Assembly (NCBI GenBank): GCA_001304425.1 | Contig: LJTS01000242.1 | Coordinates: 1-5,095 of the forward strand | Origin: Betaproteobacteria bacterium SG8_40 | GTDB lineage: Bacteria > Pseudomonadota > Gammaproteobacteria > Burkholderiales > Eutrophovitaceae | Length of the DNA: 5,095 nucleotides | Reading direction: 5' to 3' | In this document: positions 1 through 5,095 of the stretch, piece by piece | Position numbering within the stretch: position 1 is the stretch's first letter | Layout: each line of letters starts with the position of its first letter | The notes under the pieces: generated by a model | What the model saw: only the letters and a program-made list of their open reading frames with translations | The model's database searches: none | What the model was told of the DNA's origin: nothing | Position numbers and translations under genes: made by a program

Positions 1-1
1 A

Positions 2-532
2 CTGGACGGAAGCCGGAGCGAGCGTATCGTCGCCGTGGCCGACATGCTCAATGCGGCGCAGATCGAAACCGAGGTGGTGTCCGACCCGATGTCTTATGTG
101 TATGGAAAGTTCGTCCTCAACTGTGGCGTCAACGCGATTGCCGCGGTGACCGGACTGCGTAGCGGAGAGGTGTATCGCACCCCCGAACTCAGGGCTCTAC
201 AGGGGCACATGATGGATGAGGTCATGCGCGTTGTGGAGGCCAAGGGCTGGAAGCTGTCGGAAGCCGATCCTCGCGCAAAGATCCTGCATCACTCCAAACT
301 GCGCTTCAACAAACCGTCGATGCTTCAGCATGTGGAACAGGGGCGGCGCACCGAGATCGACGCCATTAACGGTGCCCTGGTGCGCGAAGCGCATGCGTTG
401 GGCCTGGCAGTTCCATACAACGAAGCCGTCGTCGCCATCGTCAAGGGGGTAGAGAAGAGCCGCCATCAGTTGCTGCACGAAGCGCCTGTCGATTACGCAC
501 AGCTGGAAGCGAAGGCCGCTGCGGGCGATTGA
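2..532 (+). CDS. 2-dehydropantoate 2-reductase family protein, C-terminal part (5' end outside window)
   Basis: The reading frame is open from base 2, so the true start and the N-terminal NADPH-binding Rossmann domain lie upstream of the window. A GTG at 35 is an internal codon rather than the start. What remains is the all-helical ketopantoate reductase C-terminal domain (ApbA_C). It has the YGKFVLNCGVNAIAAVTG helix, whose Lys at bases 107-109 matches the catalytic Lys of PanE. It also has the hallmark stretch SMLQHVEQGRRTEIDAINGA, whose Glu at bases 353-355 matches the substrate-binding Glu, followed by GLAVPYNEAVVAIVKGVE. PanE reduces 2-dehydropantoate to pantoate with NADPH in the cytosol for pantothenate/CoA synthesis. 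Many paralogues carry these motifs and act on other 2-keto acids, and no pan gene is adjacent here, so only the family is called. The stop is TGA at 530-532. Confidence 0.88.
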   Translation: MDGSRSERIVAVADMLNAAQIETEVVSDPMSYVYGKFVLNCGVNAIAAVTGLRSGEVYRTPELRALQGHMMDEVMRVVEAKGWKLSEADPRAKILHHSKLRFNKPSMLQHVEQGRRTEIDAINGALVREAHALGLAVPYNEAVVAIVKGVEKSRHQLLHEAPVDYAQLEAKAAAGD

Positions 533-680
533 ACGGGGAACACCCGTCATCGGCAGTTTACGGCACGAGCAGACGGAGACGACGCCGCGCGCTGTCGGCC
601 TGCGCGGGTCTGCGCCAGGCACCGGATTCCGGTTTGCACCTCGTTGGCGTTAACATCGCAATATGTACCGTCAATCTTCC

Positions 681-685
681 GGAGG
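681..685 (+). promoter_or_regulatory. Ribosome binding site GGAGG of the ABM-domain gene
   Basis: GGAGG lies 6 nt before the ATG at 692. It decides the start: the frame is open further upstream to a TTG at 644, but that codon lacks a comparable site, and the ABM fold begins at MIHVVAVI. Confidence 0.75.
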
Positions 686-691
686 TTCGAA

Positions 692-1000
692 ATGATTCAT
701 GTCGTCGCAGTTATTACCGCCAAGCCCGGCCAGCGTCAGAAGATTCTGGATGCCGCACGGGACAACCTGGCCTCGGTGCGGGCCGAGAACGGGTGCATTG
801 AGTACGGTCCGGTAATCGATGCCGACTTCGGCAGTTTCCAGACGCCGTTGGGCCCGGATACCTTCATGGTGATCGAGAAATGGGAAAGCGCCGATGCGCT
901 CAAGGCACACGCGGCGGCCCCGCACATGGCATCCTATGCGGCGAAGGTCAAGGATCTGATCGCCAGCCGCACCATTCACGTCCTGTCCGACGTAAAGTGA
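692..1000 (+). CDS. ABM-domain protein (putative quinol monooxygenase, YgiN-like)
   Basis: This is a 102-residue protein, the usual size for a single antibiotic-biosynthesis-monooxygenase (ABM) domain, a dimeric ferredoxin-like alpha/beta fold. The family pattern is clear. The first strand is MIHVVAVITAKPGQ, followed by a helix (residues 14-32), then NGCIEYGPVID (33-43), then FMVIEKWESADALKAHAAAPHM (58-79) with His73 and His78, and a last strand RTIHVLSDVK. Members are cytosolic. Some oxidise quinols or polyketide phenols without a cofactor, some degrade heme, and many have no known substrate. The N-x-x-heme signature of IsdG enzymes is not evident, so a quinol-monooxygenase-like or stress-related role is the better guess. 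There is no signal peptide or membrane segment. The next gene starts 97 bp downstream on the same strand, so they may be co-transcribed. The family call is firm; the reaction is inference. Confidence 0.85.
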   Translation: MIHVVAVITAKPGQRQKILDAARDNLASVRAENGCIEYGPVIDADFGSFQTPLGPDTFMVIEKWESADALKAHAAAPHMASYAAKVKDLIASRTIHVLSDVK

Positions 1001-1085
1001 CATGCATTGGCCGGCATCGTGAGCCGTTGCGGGACGTTCCGCGTGCACGATCGCGTTGGGCGAAGATGGGTTTCTGCCGGCGATT

Positions 1086-1090
1086 GAAGG
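1086..1090 (+). promoter_or_regulatory. Ribosome binding site GAAGG of the tandem cyclotransferase gene
   Basis: GAAGG lies 7 nt before the ATG at 1098. It supports that ATG over the in-frame TTG at 1056, which would add 14 residues (MGEDGFLPAIEGLT) ahead of the first beta strand AIYFAYGSN with no family counterpart. Confidence 0.55.
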
Positions 1091-1097
1091 CCTGACC

Positions 1098-2018
1098 ATG
1101 GCGATCTATTTTGCGTACGGCTCCAATCTCGATGCACGGAACTGGCGTGAGTTCTGCGCCCGCCACAACGCGAACCCGAAGTCCATGCAGCCGATCGGGC
1201 CGGCGCTCCTGCCCGATTGCGAACTCGTGTTCAACTACCGCTCGGTGCTGCGCAGCGGCGGCGCGCTGAACATACGTGAGCGCAAGGGACATTTCGTGCA
1301 TGGCGCGCTGTTCGAAGTCAGCGACCACGGTTGGGAAGTTCTGGATCTGAAGGAAAGCGTGGCGGCCGGCTGCTACCGGCGTATCTCGCACATGGCCATC
1401 GTTGCCGGCGGCCGCACCGTCCCGGTCGTTACCTATCAGGTCACCCGGCAGCGCACCGAGGACGGATTCGTTGCACCTTCGGATGAATATACCGGGATCG
1501 TGCGTCGCGGCCTCGCTGCGTTCGGGCTGCCGTCGCATCAGTACGAGAAAGCGGCGGTAAACGAGCGTGCGGAGTCGGAAGTCGACAGCGTCTTTGTTTA
1601 CGGCACCCTCATGCGCGGCGAATCGCGGCACGCCGCGCTTGAGCGGCACAAGCCGGCGGAACTGGATGCAGCGCACGCGCACGGACGCCTGCATGCGACC
1701 GCGGCGGACTACCCGATGCTCGATGTGCACGGCGACGAGCCCGCCGGGTTGGTGCGCGGCGAATTTGCGCGGTTCCCCGATACCGGGCCGGTACTCGAGA
1801 CGCTCGATGAAGTGGAGGTGTTTCACGGCTATGCACGCGACGGGCACGAGTACGTGCGCACGCTGCTCGAAGTCGTCACTGCCCGCGGAGCGCGCCGGCT
1901 CGCCTGGACTTATGTTGCAGGCGACCGTTCGATGATGGCCGAGCGCATCGACTCCGGATGCTGGCGCACGCATCGCGCGGCCAGCCGCGCTGTAGCCGGA
2001 GCGGAGAGTCCGGCCTGA
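1098..2018 (+). CDS. Tandem two-domain gamma-glutamylcyclotransferase-like protein
   Basis: This 306-residue protein carries two cyclotransferase-fold domains; most family members have one (about 110-190 residues). Domain 1 (about 3-149) has the substrate loop YFAYGSNLD (4-12), the core GGALNIRERKGHFVHGALFEV, and LDLKESVAAGCYRR with Glu86 at the catalytic position. It resembles GGCT enzymes, which release 5-oxoproline from gamma-glutamyl peptides. Domain 2 (about 164-275) has FVYGTLMRGE (166-175), GRLHATAADYPML, and LETLDEVEVFHGY with Glu240 at the matching position. It resembles the GGACT/AIG2-like branch. A charged linker (150-163) joins them, and an Ala/Arg-rich tail follows residue 290. 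Both glutamates are present, so both domains may be active, on different gamma-glutamyl or related substrates; this is inference. No signal peptide or membrane helix is seen. It converges on the SDR gene, with 106 bp between the stop codons. Confidence 0.85.
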   Translation: MAIYFAYGSNLDARNWREFCARHNANPKSMQPIGPALLPDCELVFNYRSVLRSGGALNIRERKGHFVHGALFEVSDHGWEVLDLKESVAAGCYRRISHMAIVAGGRTVPVVTYQVTRQRTEDGFVAPSDEYTGIVRRGLAAFGLPSHQYEKAAVNERAESEVDSVFVYGTLMRGESRHAALERHKPAELDAAHAHGRLHATAADYPMLDVHGDEPAGLVRGEFARFPDTGPVLETLDEVEVFHGYARDGHEYVRTLLEVVTARGARRLAWTYVAGDRSMMAERIDSGCWRTHRAASRAVAGAESPA

Positions 2019-2062
2019 TACCAGCATGGCGACCGGCCCGACCCCCGTTCGGCGCTGCTGAT

Positions 2063-2086
2063 CCGGTACCGGCGAACCGGCGCCGG
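2063..2086. terminator. GC-rich hairpin between convergent genes, possible bidirectional terminator
   Basis: CCGGTACCGG (2063-2072), loop CGAA, then CCGGCGCCGG (2077-2086). The arms fold as a 10-position stem with one G-U wobble and one A-C mismatch, and each arm is itself a palindrome. It lies between the two converging stop codons (2018 and 2125), where a terminator is expected. No T tract follows on either strand, so it is not a canonical intrinsic terminator. Confidence 0.35.
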
Positions 2087-2124
2087 CGATGCCGCCGTCA
2101 GGGCTGACCGCGCGCGATCAGCGC

Positions 2125-2919
2125 TCAGGTGATCTGGTTGACGATGCCCCCTTCGACCCGCAAGGCCGCGCCGTTCGTCAGCGCCGACAGCGGGCTGCAA
2201 AGATAGACAGCCAGCGGCGCGACTTCATCGCTATCGGCAAAGCGCTTCAGGATCGAGCTTGGCCGGTGCTTCTCGAAGAACGTTTTTTCGAATTCCGCCA
2301 TCGGGATGCCCGCCGCCTTGGCCCGCTGCTCGCGCATCTTGTCAGAGTACTCGGTGCGCGTCGGTCCCGGCAGCAGCGCATTGACGGTCACGCCGGTGCC
2401 GCCGAGCGCCATTGCCAGGCCGCGCGAAATGCTCAGTTGGGCCGTCTTGCTGAAGCCGTAATGAATCATCTCGGGCGGAATGTTCAACCCGGATTCGCTC
2501 GACACGAATACCACGCGGCCCCATTTCCGCTCCACCATCTTCGCGGCGTAGAAACGGGTGAAACGCACGCCGCTCATGACATTGACCTCGAACATGCGCT
2601 GCCAGTCCCCGTCGGGGATGTCGAAGAAATCCTTGCGTTCGTAGATGCCGAGATTGTTGACGAGGATTTCCGTGTCCGGAACCTCGGCGAACACCTTCTC
2701 CGCGCCGGCGGCAGTGGCGCAGTCGGCGGCAACGCCGCCGGCCTTGGCCCCCGGCACTTCCTTGCGCAGTTTCTTCAATGCTTCGTCGACCCCGGCCCGG
2801 GTACGTCCCGTCAATGTGACCTGTGCGCCTTCGGCGGCGAGGGCGCGGGCGATGGCGTAGCCGATTCCGGAGGTGGATCCGGTAACCAGGGCGCGGCGAT
2901 CGGTCAGTTGCATATCCAT
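2125..2919 (-). CDS. Classical short-chain dehydrogenase/reductase (SDR), NAD(P)-dependent
   Basis: The 264-residue product has the length of a classical single-domain SDR. It is a Rossmann-fold oxidoreductase, normally a cytosolic tetramer, that interconverts carbonyls and alcohols. The cofactor loop is TGSTSGIG (13-20). Arg39 just after strand 2 (VTLTGR) suggests a preference for NADP(H). NNLG (88-91) replaces the usual NNAG. The catalytic tetrad is complete: Asn113, Ser141, Tyr154 and Lys158 (Y-x-x-x-K as YGFSK). After strand 6 comes VNALLPGPTRTE and a long charged substrate-lid segment (about 195-225), then the usual C-terminal AVYLCSPLSALTNGAALRVEGG. Such proteins are often labelled FabG-like, but no fatty-acid genes are nearby and the substrate is unknown. 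The start at 2919 is chosen for its spacing to GAGGAG; an ATG two codons later is the alternative. It is divergent from the ThDP enzyme gene. Confidence 0.92.
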   Translation of the reverse strand: MDMQLTDRRALVTGSTSGIGYAIARALAAEGAQVTLTGRTRAGVDEALKKLRKEVPGAKAGGVAADCATAAGAEKVFAEVPDTEILVNNLGIYERKDFFDIPDGDWQRMFEVNVMSGVRFTRFYAAKMVERKWGRVVFVSSESGLNIPPEMIHYGFSKTAQLSISRGLAMALGGTGVTVNALLPGPTRTEYSDKMREQRAKAAGIPMAEFEKTFFEKHRPSSILKRFADSDEVAPLAVYLCSPLSALTNGAALRVEGGIVNQIT

Positions 2920-2927
2920 GCTGTTTT

Positions 2928-2933
2928 CTCCTC
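2928..2933 (-). promoter_or_regulatory. Ribosome binding site GAGGAG of the SDR gene
   Basis: On the minus strand GAGGAG sits 8 nt before the ATG at 2919, which favours that start over the in-frame ATG at 2913 (14 nt away). Confidence 0.7.
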
Positions 2934-3102
2934 AATGTGTTTTTGGCAAGCAGGTTTTCGCCCTTACCGTGCATGCTGGCCCGCATGGTTGACGAAGGCG
3001 GTCACCTGATCCACGTGATGGCGAAGCGAATCAATTTGATCAGCGGCAATGCCGGACATTGTCGCGCAGCAACCGTTTGTACCGGTTCGCTTGCAGCAAG
3101 AT

Positions 3103-3114
3103 TGTGGCGCCACA
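3103..3114. repeat. 12-bp perfect palindrome TGTGGCGCCACA in the divergent region
   Basis: TGTGGCGCCACA reads the same on both strands and lies near the middle of the gap between the divergent SDR and ThDP-enzyme genes. About one perfect 12-bp palindrome is expected by chance in 5 kb, so its position is the only argument for a regulator site. Confidence 0.3.
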
Positions 3115-3131
3115 TCCTTAAGCAGCACCCG

Positions 3132-3163
3132 CGGCCATAGTCCGGCCATGACCCAGCGGCCGA
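3132..3163 (+). repeat. CGGCCAT direct repeats spaced one helical turn
   Basis: CGGCCAT occurs at 3132-3138 and again at 3143-3149, 11 bp apart. A related CGGCCGA follows at 3157-3163. Regular spacing of near one DNA turn is a property of some activator or repressor sites, but the units are short and G+C-rich, so chance is possible. Confidence 0.25.
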
Positions 3164-3221
3164 TCACCCAGCCTGTTTAGCCGCATTTTCCCCGAGAAGC
3201 AAATCCTTGTCTAAATATGCG

Positions 3222-3242
3222 CGCTGGTGCAAAGAGCCAGCG
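3222..3242. promoter_or_regulatory. Inverted repeat CGCTGG-N9-CCAGCG upstream of the ThDP-enzyme gene, candidate operator or leader hairpin
   Basis: CGCTGG (3222-3227) and CCAGCG (3237-3242) are perfect complements around a 9-nt A-rich centre. GCG just before (3219-3221) can also pair with CGC at 3249-3251 across a bulge. It lies 60 bp before the ThDP-enzyme start and directly after the -10-like TAAATA. It could be a transcription-factor site near a promoter or a hairpin in the mRNA leader; the sequence does not distinguish these. Confidence 0.35.
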
Positions 3243-3293
3243 ATTGTGCGCCGGGGTCGGTAAACTACGCTGTTTGCCAGATCAAACCGAACC

Positions 3294-3298
3294 GGAGG
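3294..3298 (+). promoter_or_regulatory. Ribosome binding site GGAGG of the ThDP-enzyme gene
   Basis: GGAGG ends 4 nt before the ATG at 3303, a slightly short spacing. A second in-frame ATG at 3312 (Met4) would be 13 nt away, so 3303 is preferred. Confidence 0.7.
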
Positions 3299-3302
3299 GA
3301 AT

Positions 3303-4928
3303 ATGGCGCGCATGACAGGGGGGAAAGCGGTTGCCGCGTCCTTGAAGGCCGAAGGCATCGAACATGTCTTCGGCATCGTCGGGACCCATAACAGCCCGCT
3401 GTACGACGGGGCCTATCAGGACAAGGCGCTCAAGATGATTACGGTTCGCCACGAGCAGGGCGCAACGCTGATGGCAGCGGGTTACGCGCGTGCTTCGGGG
3501 CGAATTGCCGCCAGTTTCGTGGTTCCCGGGCCGGGACTGACCAACGCGCTGAGCGGGATGGGCATGGCGTATTCGGAGTCCGCGCCGATGCTTGTGTTCG
3601 GCGGGCAGAACGCGTTGGCCCAACTGGAGCGCGAAGGCGGGCACTTCCACGAACTTCGCGATTCGGTCAACGTCGCGGCGTCGGTGTGCGGCTATGCGAC
3701 CCGGGTGTCGGCAGCGGCGGACGTGCCGGCCGTGGTGCGCGAAGCGGTGCGCGCGATGCGTTGCCAGCGCCCGCGTCCCGCCTACATTGAAATGCCGCTT
3801 GACGTGCAGAACGGCGAAGCGGACGTGACCATCCACCCGCACGCACAGGACGTGCGCCCGGCGGGCAACCCGGATGCGCTCGCCCGCGCCGCGGCGGCAC
3901 TGCGCTCGGCCAAGCGCCCGTTCATTTATGCCGGCGGTGGTGCCGACAGTCCGGCCGCCGCGCCCGTTCTGGCGCGAGTGGCGGAATTGCTGGGCGCGCC
4001 GGTGGTGACCAGCGTATTCGGGCGTGGTGCGATCTCCGACCGGCATCCGCTGGCGCTCGGCGACGGCTGGGGCAGGTTTGATCTCTACGATGATCTGCTC
4101 GAACAGGCGGACCTGGCGCTGGTGGTGGGCTCGCGCATCGACGTCGTGTCGGATGTCAACGTCGGCGCGCGGTTCCCGCAGCGTATCGTCCAGATCGACA
4201 TCGACCCGTTGATCGTCGGACAACGTCGCGCCGTCGAGGTTGGCGTTGTCGCGGACGCGAGCCTGGCGCTAGCCGCCCTGGCCGATGCGCTGGGCGAGGA
4301 CCAGCCAGCGCAAAGCTGGTTCGATGTCGATGCGTTTCGCGAAAAGAAACGGGCGAGGTTGGCGGATCAGGCGGGCCCGGTGCTGGAGGTGATCGAGAGC
4401 CTTCGTTCCGCGCTGCCCGACGACACGATCTTCGTCGACGATCTGACCCTGGTCGGTTACTGGATGCCATTGTTGATGGACACCTATCATCCCCGGACGC
4501 TGATACATCCCGGCACCTACGGCACACTCGGTTATTCGCTGCCGGCGGCAATCGGTGCCAAACTGGCGTGCCCGAAGCAGACGGTCGTATCGATTTCGGG
4601 AGATGGCGGTTTCATGTTCACCGTGCAGGAACTTGCCACCGCACGCGCCTTGAATCTCGACCTGATCGCGCTGGTGTTCAACGACAATGCCTTCGGTGCC
4701 ATCCGCAAGTACCAGGACCGCATGTTCGGTGGTCGTCATATCGGCTCGGCGCTGGCGAATCCGGACTTCGCAAAACTCGGCGCGGCGTTCGGTGTCAACA
4801 GTGAGCGCGTTCCCGCGGACCGGGTTGGGGATGCCGTGGCACGGGCCAACAAGGCCGGTGGCACATGGCTGATCGAAGTACCGTTCGCGCCGGGCGGCGC
4901 ATCCGAGATGGTGCCGTGGATGCCCTGA
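3303..4928 (+). CDS. Thiamine-diphosphate-dependent enzyme, acetolactate-synthase-like superfamily, substrate unknown
   Basis: The 541-residue protein has the three-domain layout of the family. The N-terminal pyrimidine-binding domain (about 4-170) has GIVGTHNSPLY and VRHEQGATLMAAGYARASG; Glu51 is the conserved cofactor-activating Glu. Next comes VVPGPGLTNALSGMGMAYSESAPMLVFGG. The central domain (about 190-330) has RPFIYAGGGA and QIDIDP (297-302). The C-terminal diphosphate-binding domain (about 370-535) has GTLGYSLPAAIGAKLA and the ThDP/Mg motif GDGG (433-436) to NDN (460-462). Relatives are cytosolic enzymes that decarboxylate 2-keto acids or join the product to an acceptor (acetolactate synthase, 5-guanidino-2-oxopentanoate decarboxylase, benzoylformate decarboxylase and others). 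At the place where acetolactate synthases have FQE, this protein has FHE (115-117, His116). No small regulatory subunit gene (ilvH/ilvN type) follows, and the divergent neighbour is an SDR, so biosynthetic acetolactate synthase is unlikely. A catabolic decarboxylase or lyase is the better guess. Confidence 0.9.
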   Translation: MARMTGGKAVAASLKAEGIEHVFGIVGTHNSPLYDGAYQDKALKMITVRHEQGATLMAAGYARASGRIAASFVVPGPGLTNALSGMGMAYSESAPMLVFGGQNALAQLEREGGHFHELRDSVNVAASVCGYATRVSAAADVPAVVREAVRAMRCQRPRPAYIEMPLDVQNGEADVTIHPHAQDVRPAGNPDALARAAAALRSAKRPFIYAGGGADSPAAAPVLARVAELLGAPVVTSVFGRGAISDRHPLALGDGWGRFDLYDDLLEQADLALVVGSRIDVVSDVNVGARFPQRIVQIDIDPLIVGQRRAVEVGVVADASLALAALADALGEDQPAQSWFDVDAFREKKRARLADQAGPVLEVIESLRSALPDDTIFVDDLTLVGYWMPLLMDTYHPRTLIHPGTYGTLGYSLPAAIGAKLACPKQTVVSISGDGGFMFTVQELATARALNLDLIALVFNDNAFGAIRKYQDRMFGGRHIGSALANPDFAKLGAAFGVNSERVPADRVGDAVARANKAGGTWLIEVPFAPGGASEMVPWMP

Positions 4929-5055
4929 CGGATGCATCGTGATCGGGCCGGGCAGCGGAGATCGCGAGGCGAACACACGCGTGCGCCGTCCGCGCATGTG
5001 CAACATGTACGGCTTTGAAGACCCGTGCTCCCGGGTGAAGAGCGCTTCTGAGTGA

Positions 5056-5088
5056 TTGGCAGTATTGAATGGCTGGTGAAAATATCTT
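5056..5088 (+). promoter_or_regulatory. Possible weak promoter for a gene beyond the right edge
   Basis: TTGGCA (5056-5061) matches the -35 consensus TTGACA at 5 of 6 bases, and the A/T-rich stretch AAAATATCTT follows at 5079-5088. The -10 options are poor: AAATAT at 18-bp spacing or TATCTT at 21 bp. Base composition turns clearly A/T-richer here than in the genes. The downstream gene is outside the window, so this cannot be tested here. Confidence 0.22.
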
Positions 5089-5095
5089 GTTTACG

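Larger units (their letters stand above)
2934..3293. other. Divergent intergenic control region between SDR and ThDP-enzyme genes
   Basis: This stretch separates two divergently transcribed genes and holds no supportable coding sequence; the short open frames in it have no recognisable protein pattern and no ribosome binding site that I can see. It is less G+C-rich than the flanking genes in its right half (3176-3220), as expected of a promoter region. I could not find a -35/-10 pair with good sequence and spacing for either gene; TAAATA (3212-3217) and TAAACT (3261-3266) are -10-like but have no matching -35. It contains several inverted and direct repeats, listed separately, that could be operator sites. 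Confidence 0.55.

Noticed and set aside
533..547. Small hairpin ACGGG-N5-CCCGT right after the stop of the first gene
   Set aside because: Only 5 bp of stem and no T tract; too weak to call a terminator.
197..622. Long minus-strand open frame opposite the ketopantoate reductase-like gene
   Set aside because: The opposite strand codes a clear family domain; the minus frame gives no recognisable protein and reflects codon bias in G+C-rich DNA.
634..667. Possible promoter before the ABM gene (TTGCAC or TTGGCG with CAATAT/TATGTA)
   Set aside because: No pair combines acceptable sequence with 16-18 bp spacing.
948..2027. 359-codon minus-strand open frame covering the tandem cyclotransferase gene
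   Set aside because: It is longer than the true gene but Arg/His-rich and without motifs, while the plus frame carries two cyclotransferase domains.
2089..3009. 306-codon plus-strand open frame over the SDR gene
   Set aside because: The minus strand encodes a complete SDR with all catalytic residues; this frame is its antisense shadow.
3030..3040. Short palindrome ATCAA-T-TTGAT
   Set aside because: A 5-bp dyad of this kind is expected many times by chance in 5 kb.
2964..3167. 67-codon minus-strand open frame in the divergent gap
   Set aside because: No ribosome binding site that I can see and no recognisable protein features; the region is better read as non-coding.
3282..4223. 313-codon minus-strand open frame opposite the ThDP enzyme
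   Set aside because: Arg/His-rich shadow of a well-supported gene, with no family pattern.
3303..4928. Naming the ThDP enzyme ilvB/ilvI (biosynthetic acetolactate synthase)
   Set aside because: No regulatory subunit gene follows, the FQE segment is FHE, and the length and C-terminus do not single out acetolactate synthase.
4269..5006. 245-codon minus-strand open frame at the 3' end of the ThDP-enzyme gene
   Set aside because: It overlaps the GDG...NDN cofactor domain of the real gene and shows no protein pattern of its own.
4995..5007. CATGT-GCA-ACATG hairpin after the ThDP-enzyme gene
   Set aside because: A short 5-bp stem with a 3-nt loop and no T tract; not a credible terminator.

Overview
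The window is G+C-rich DNA (roughly 60% or more by eye) with tightly packed bacterial genes and GGAGG-like ribosome binding sites. The protein types and codon use fit an environmental proteobacterium, most plausibly a betaproteobacterium. That assignment is inference, because no rRNA or other taxonomic marker is present. I see no tRNA, rRNA, CRISPR array, insertion sequence or phage gene.

Layout, left to right. (1) Bases 2-532, plus strand: the C-terminal part of a ketopantoate-reductase-family protein whose Rossmann half lies off the left edge. (2) 692-1000, plus: a 102-residue antibiotic-biosynthesis-monooxygenase (ABM) fold protein. (3) 1098-2018, plus: a 306-residue protein with two gamma-glutamylcyclotransferase-like domains in tandem, each keeping its YG(S/T) loop and candidate catalytic glutamate. 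(4) 2125-2919, minus: a classical short-chain dehydrogenase/reductase (SDR), convergent with gene 3. (5) 3303-4928, plus: a 541-residue thiamine-diphosphate (ThDP) enzyme of the acetolactate-synthase-like superfamily, divergent from gene 4 across a 383-bp gap. The last 167 bp hold no gene; they turn A/T-richer at the edge, where a weak promoter for a gene outside the window may lie.

The genes look like small-molecule metabolism rather than a defence, mobile or secretion system. The divergent SDR and ThDP enzyme could share a control region and act on related keto/hydroxy compounds, but the sequence does not name a substrate. The plus-strand genes 1-3 are separated by gaps of 159 and 97 bp, so co-transcription is possible but not shown. 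The points most worth a second look are the double-domain cyclotransferase, the His-for-Gln change at an active-site motif of the ThDP enzyme, and inverted and direct repeats in the divergent intergenic region. I did not find convincing evidence of an undescribed multi-gene system.
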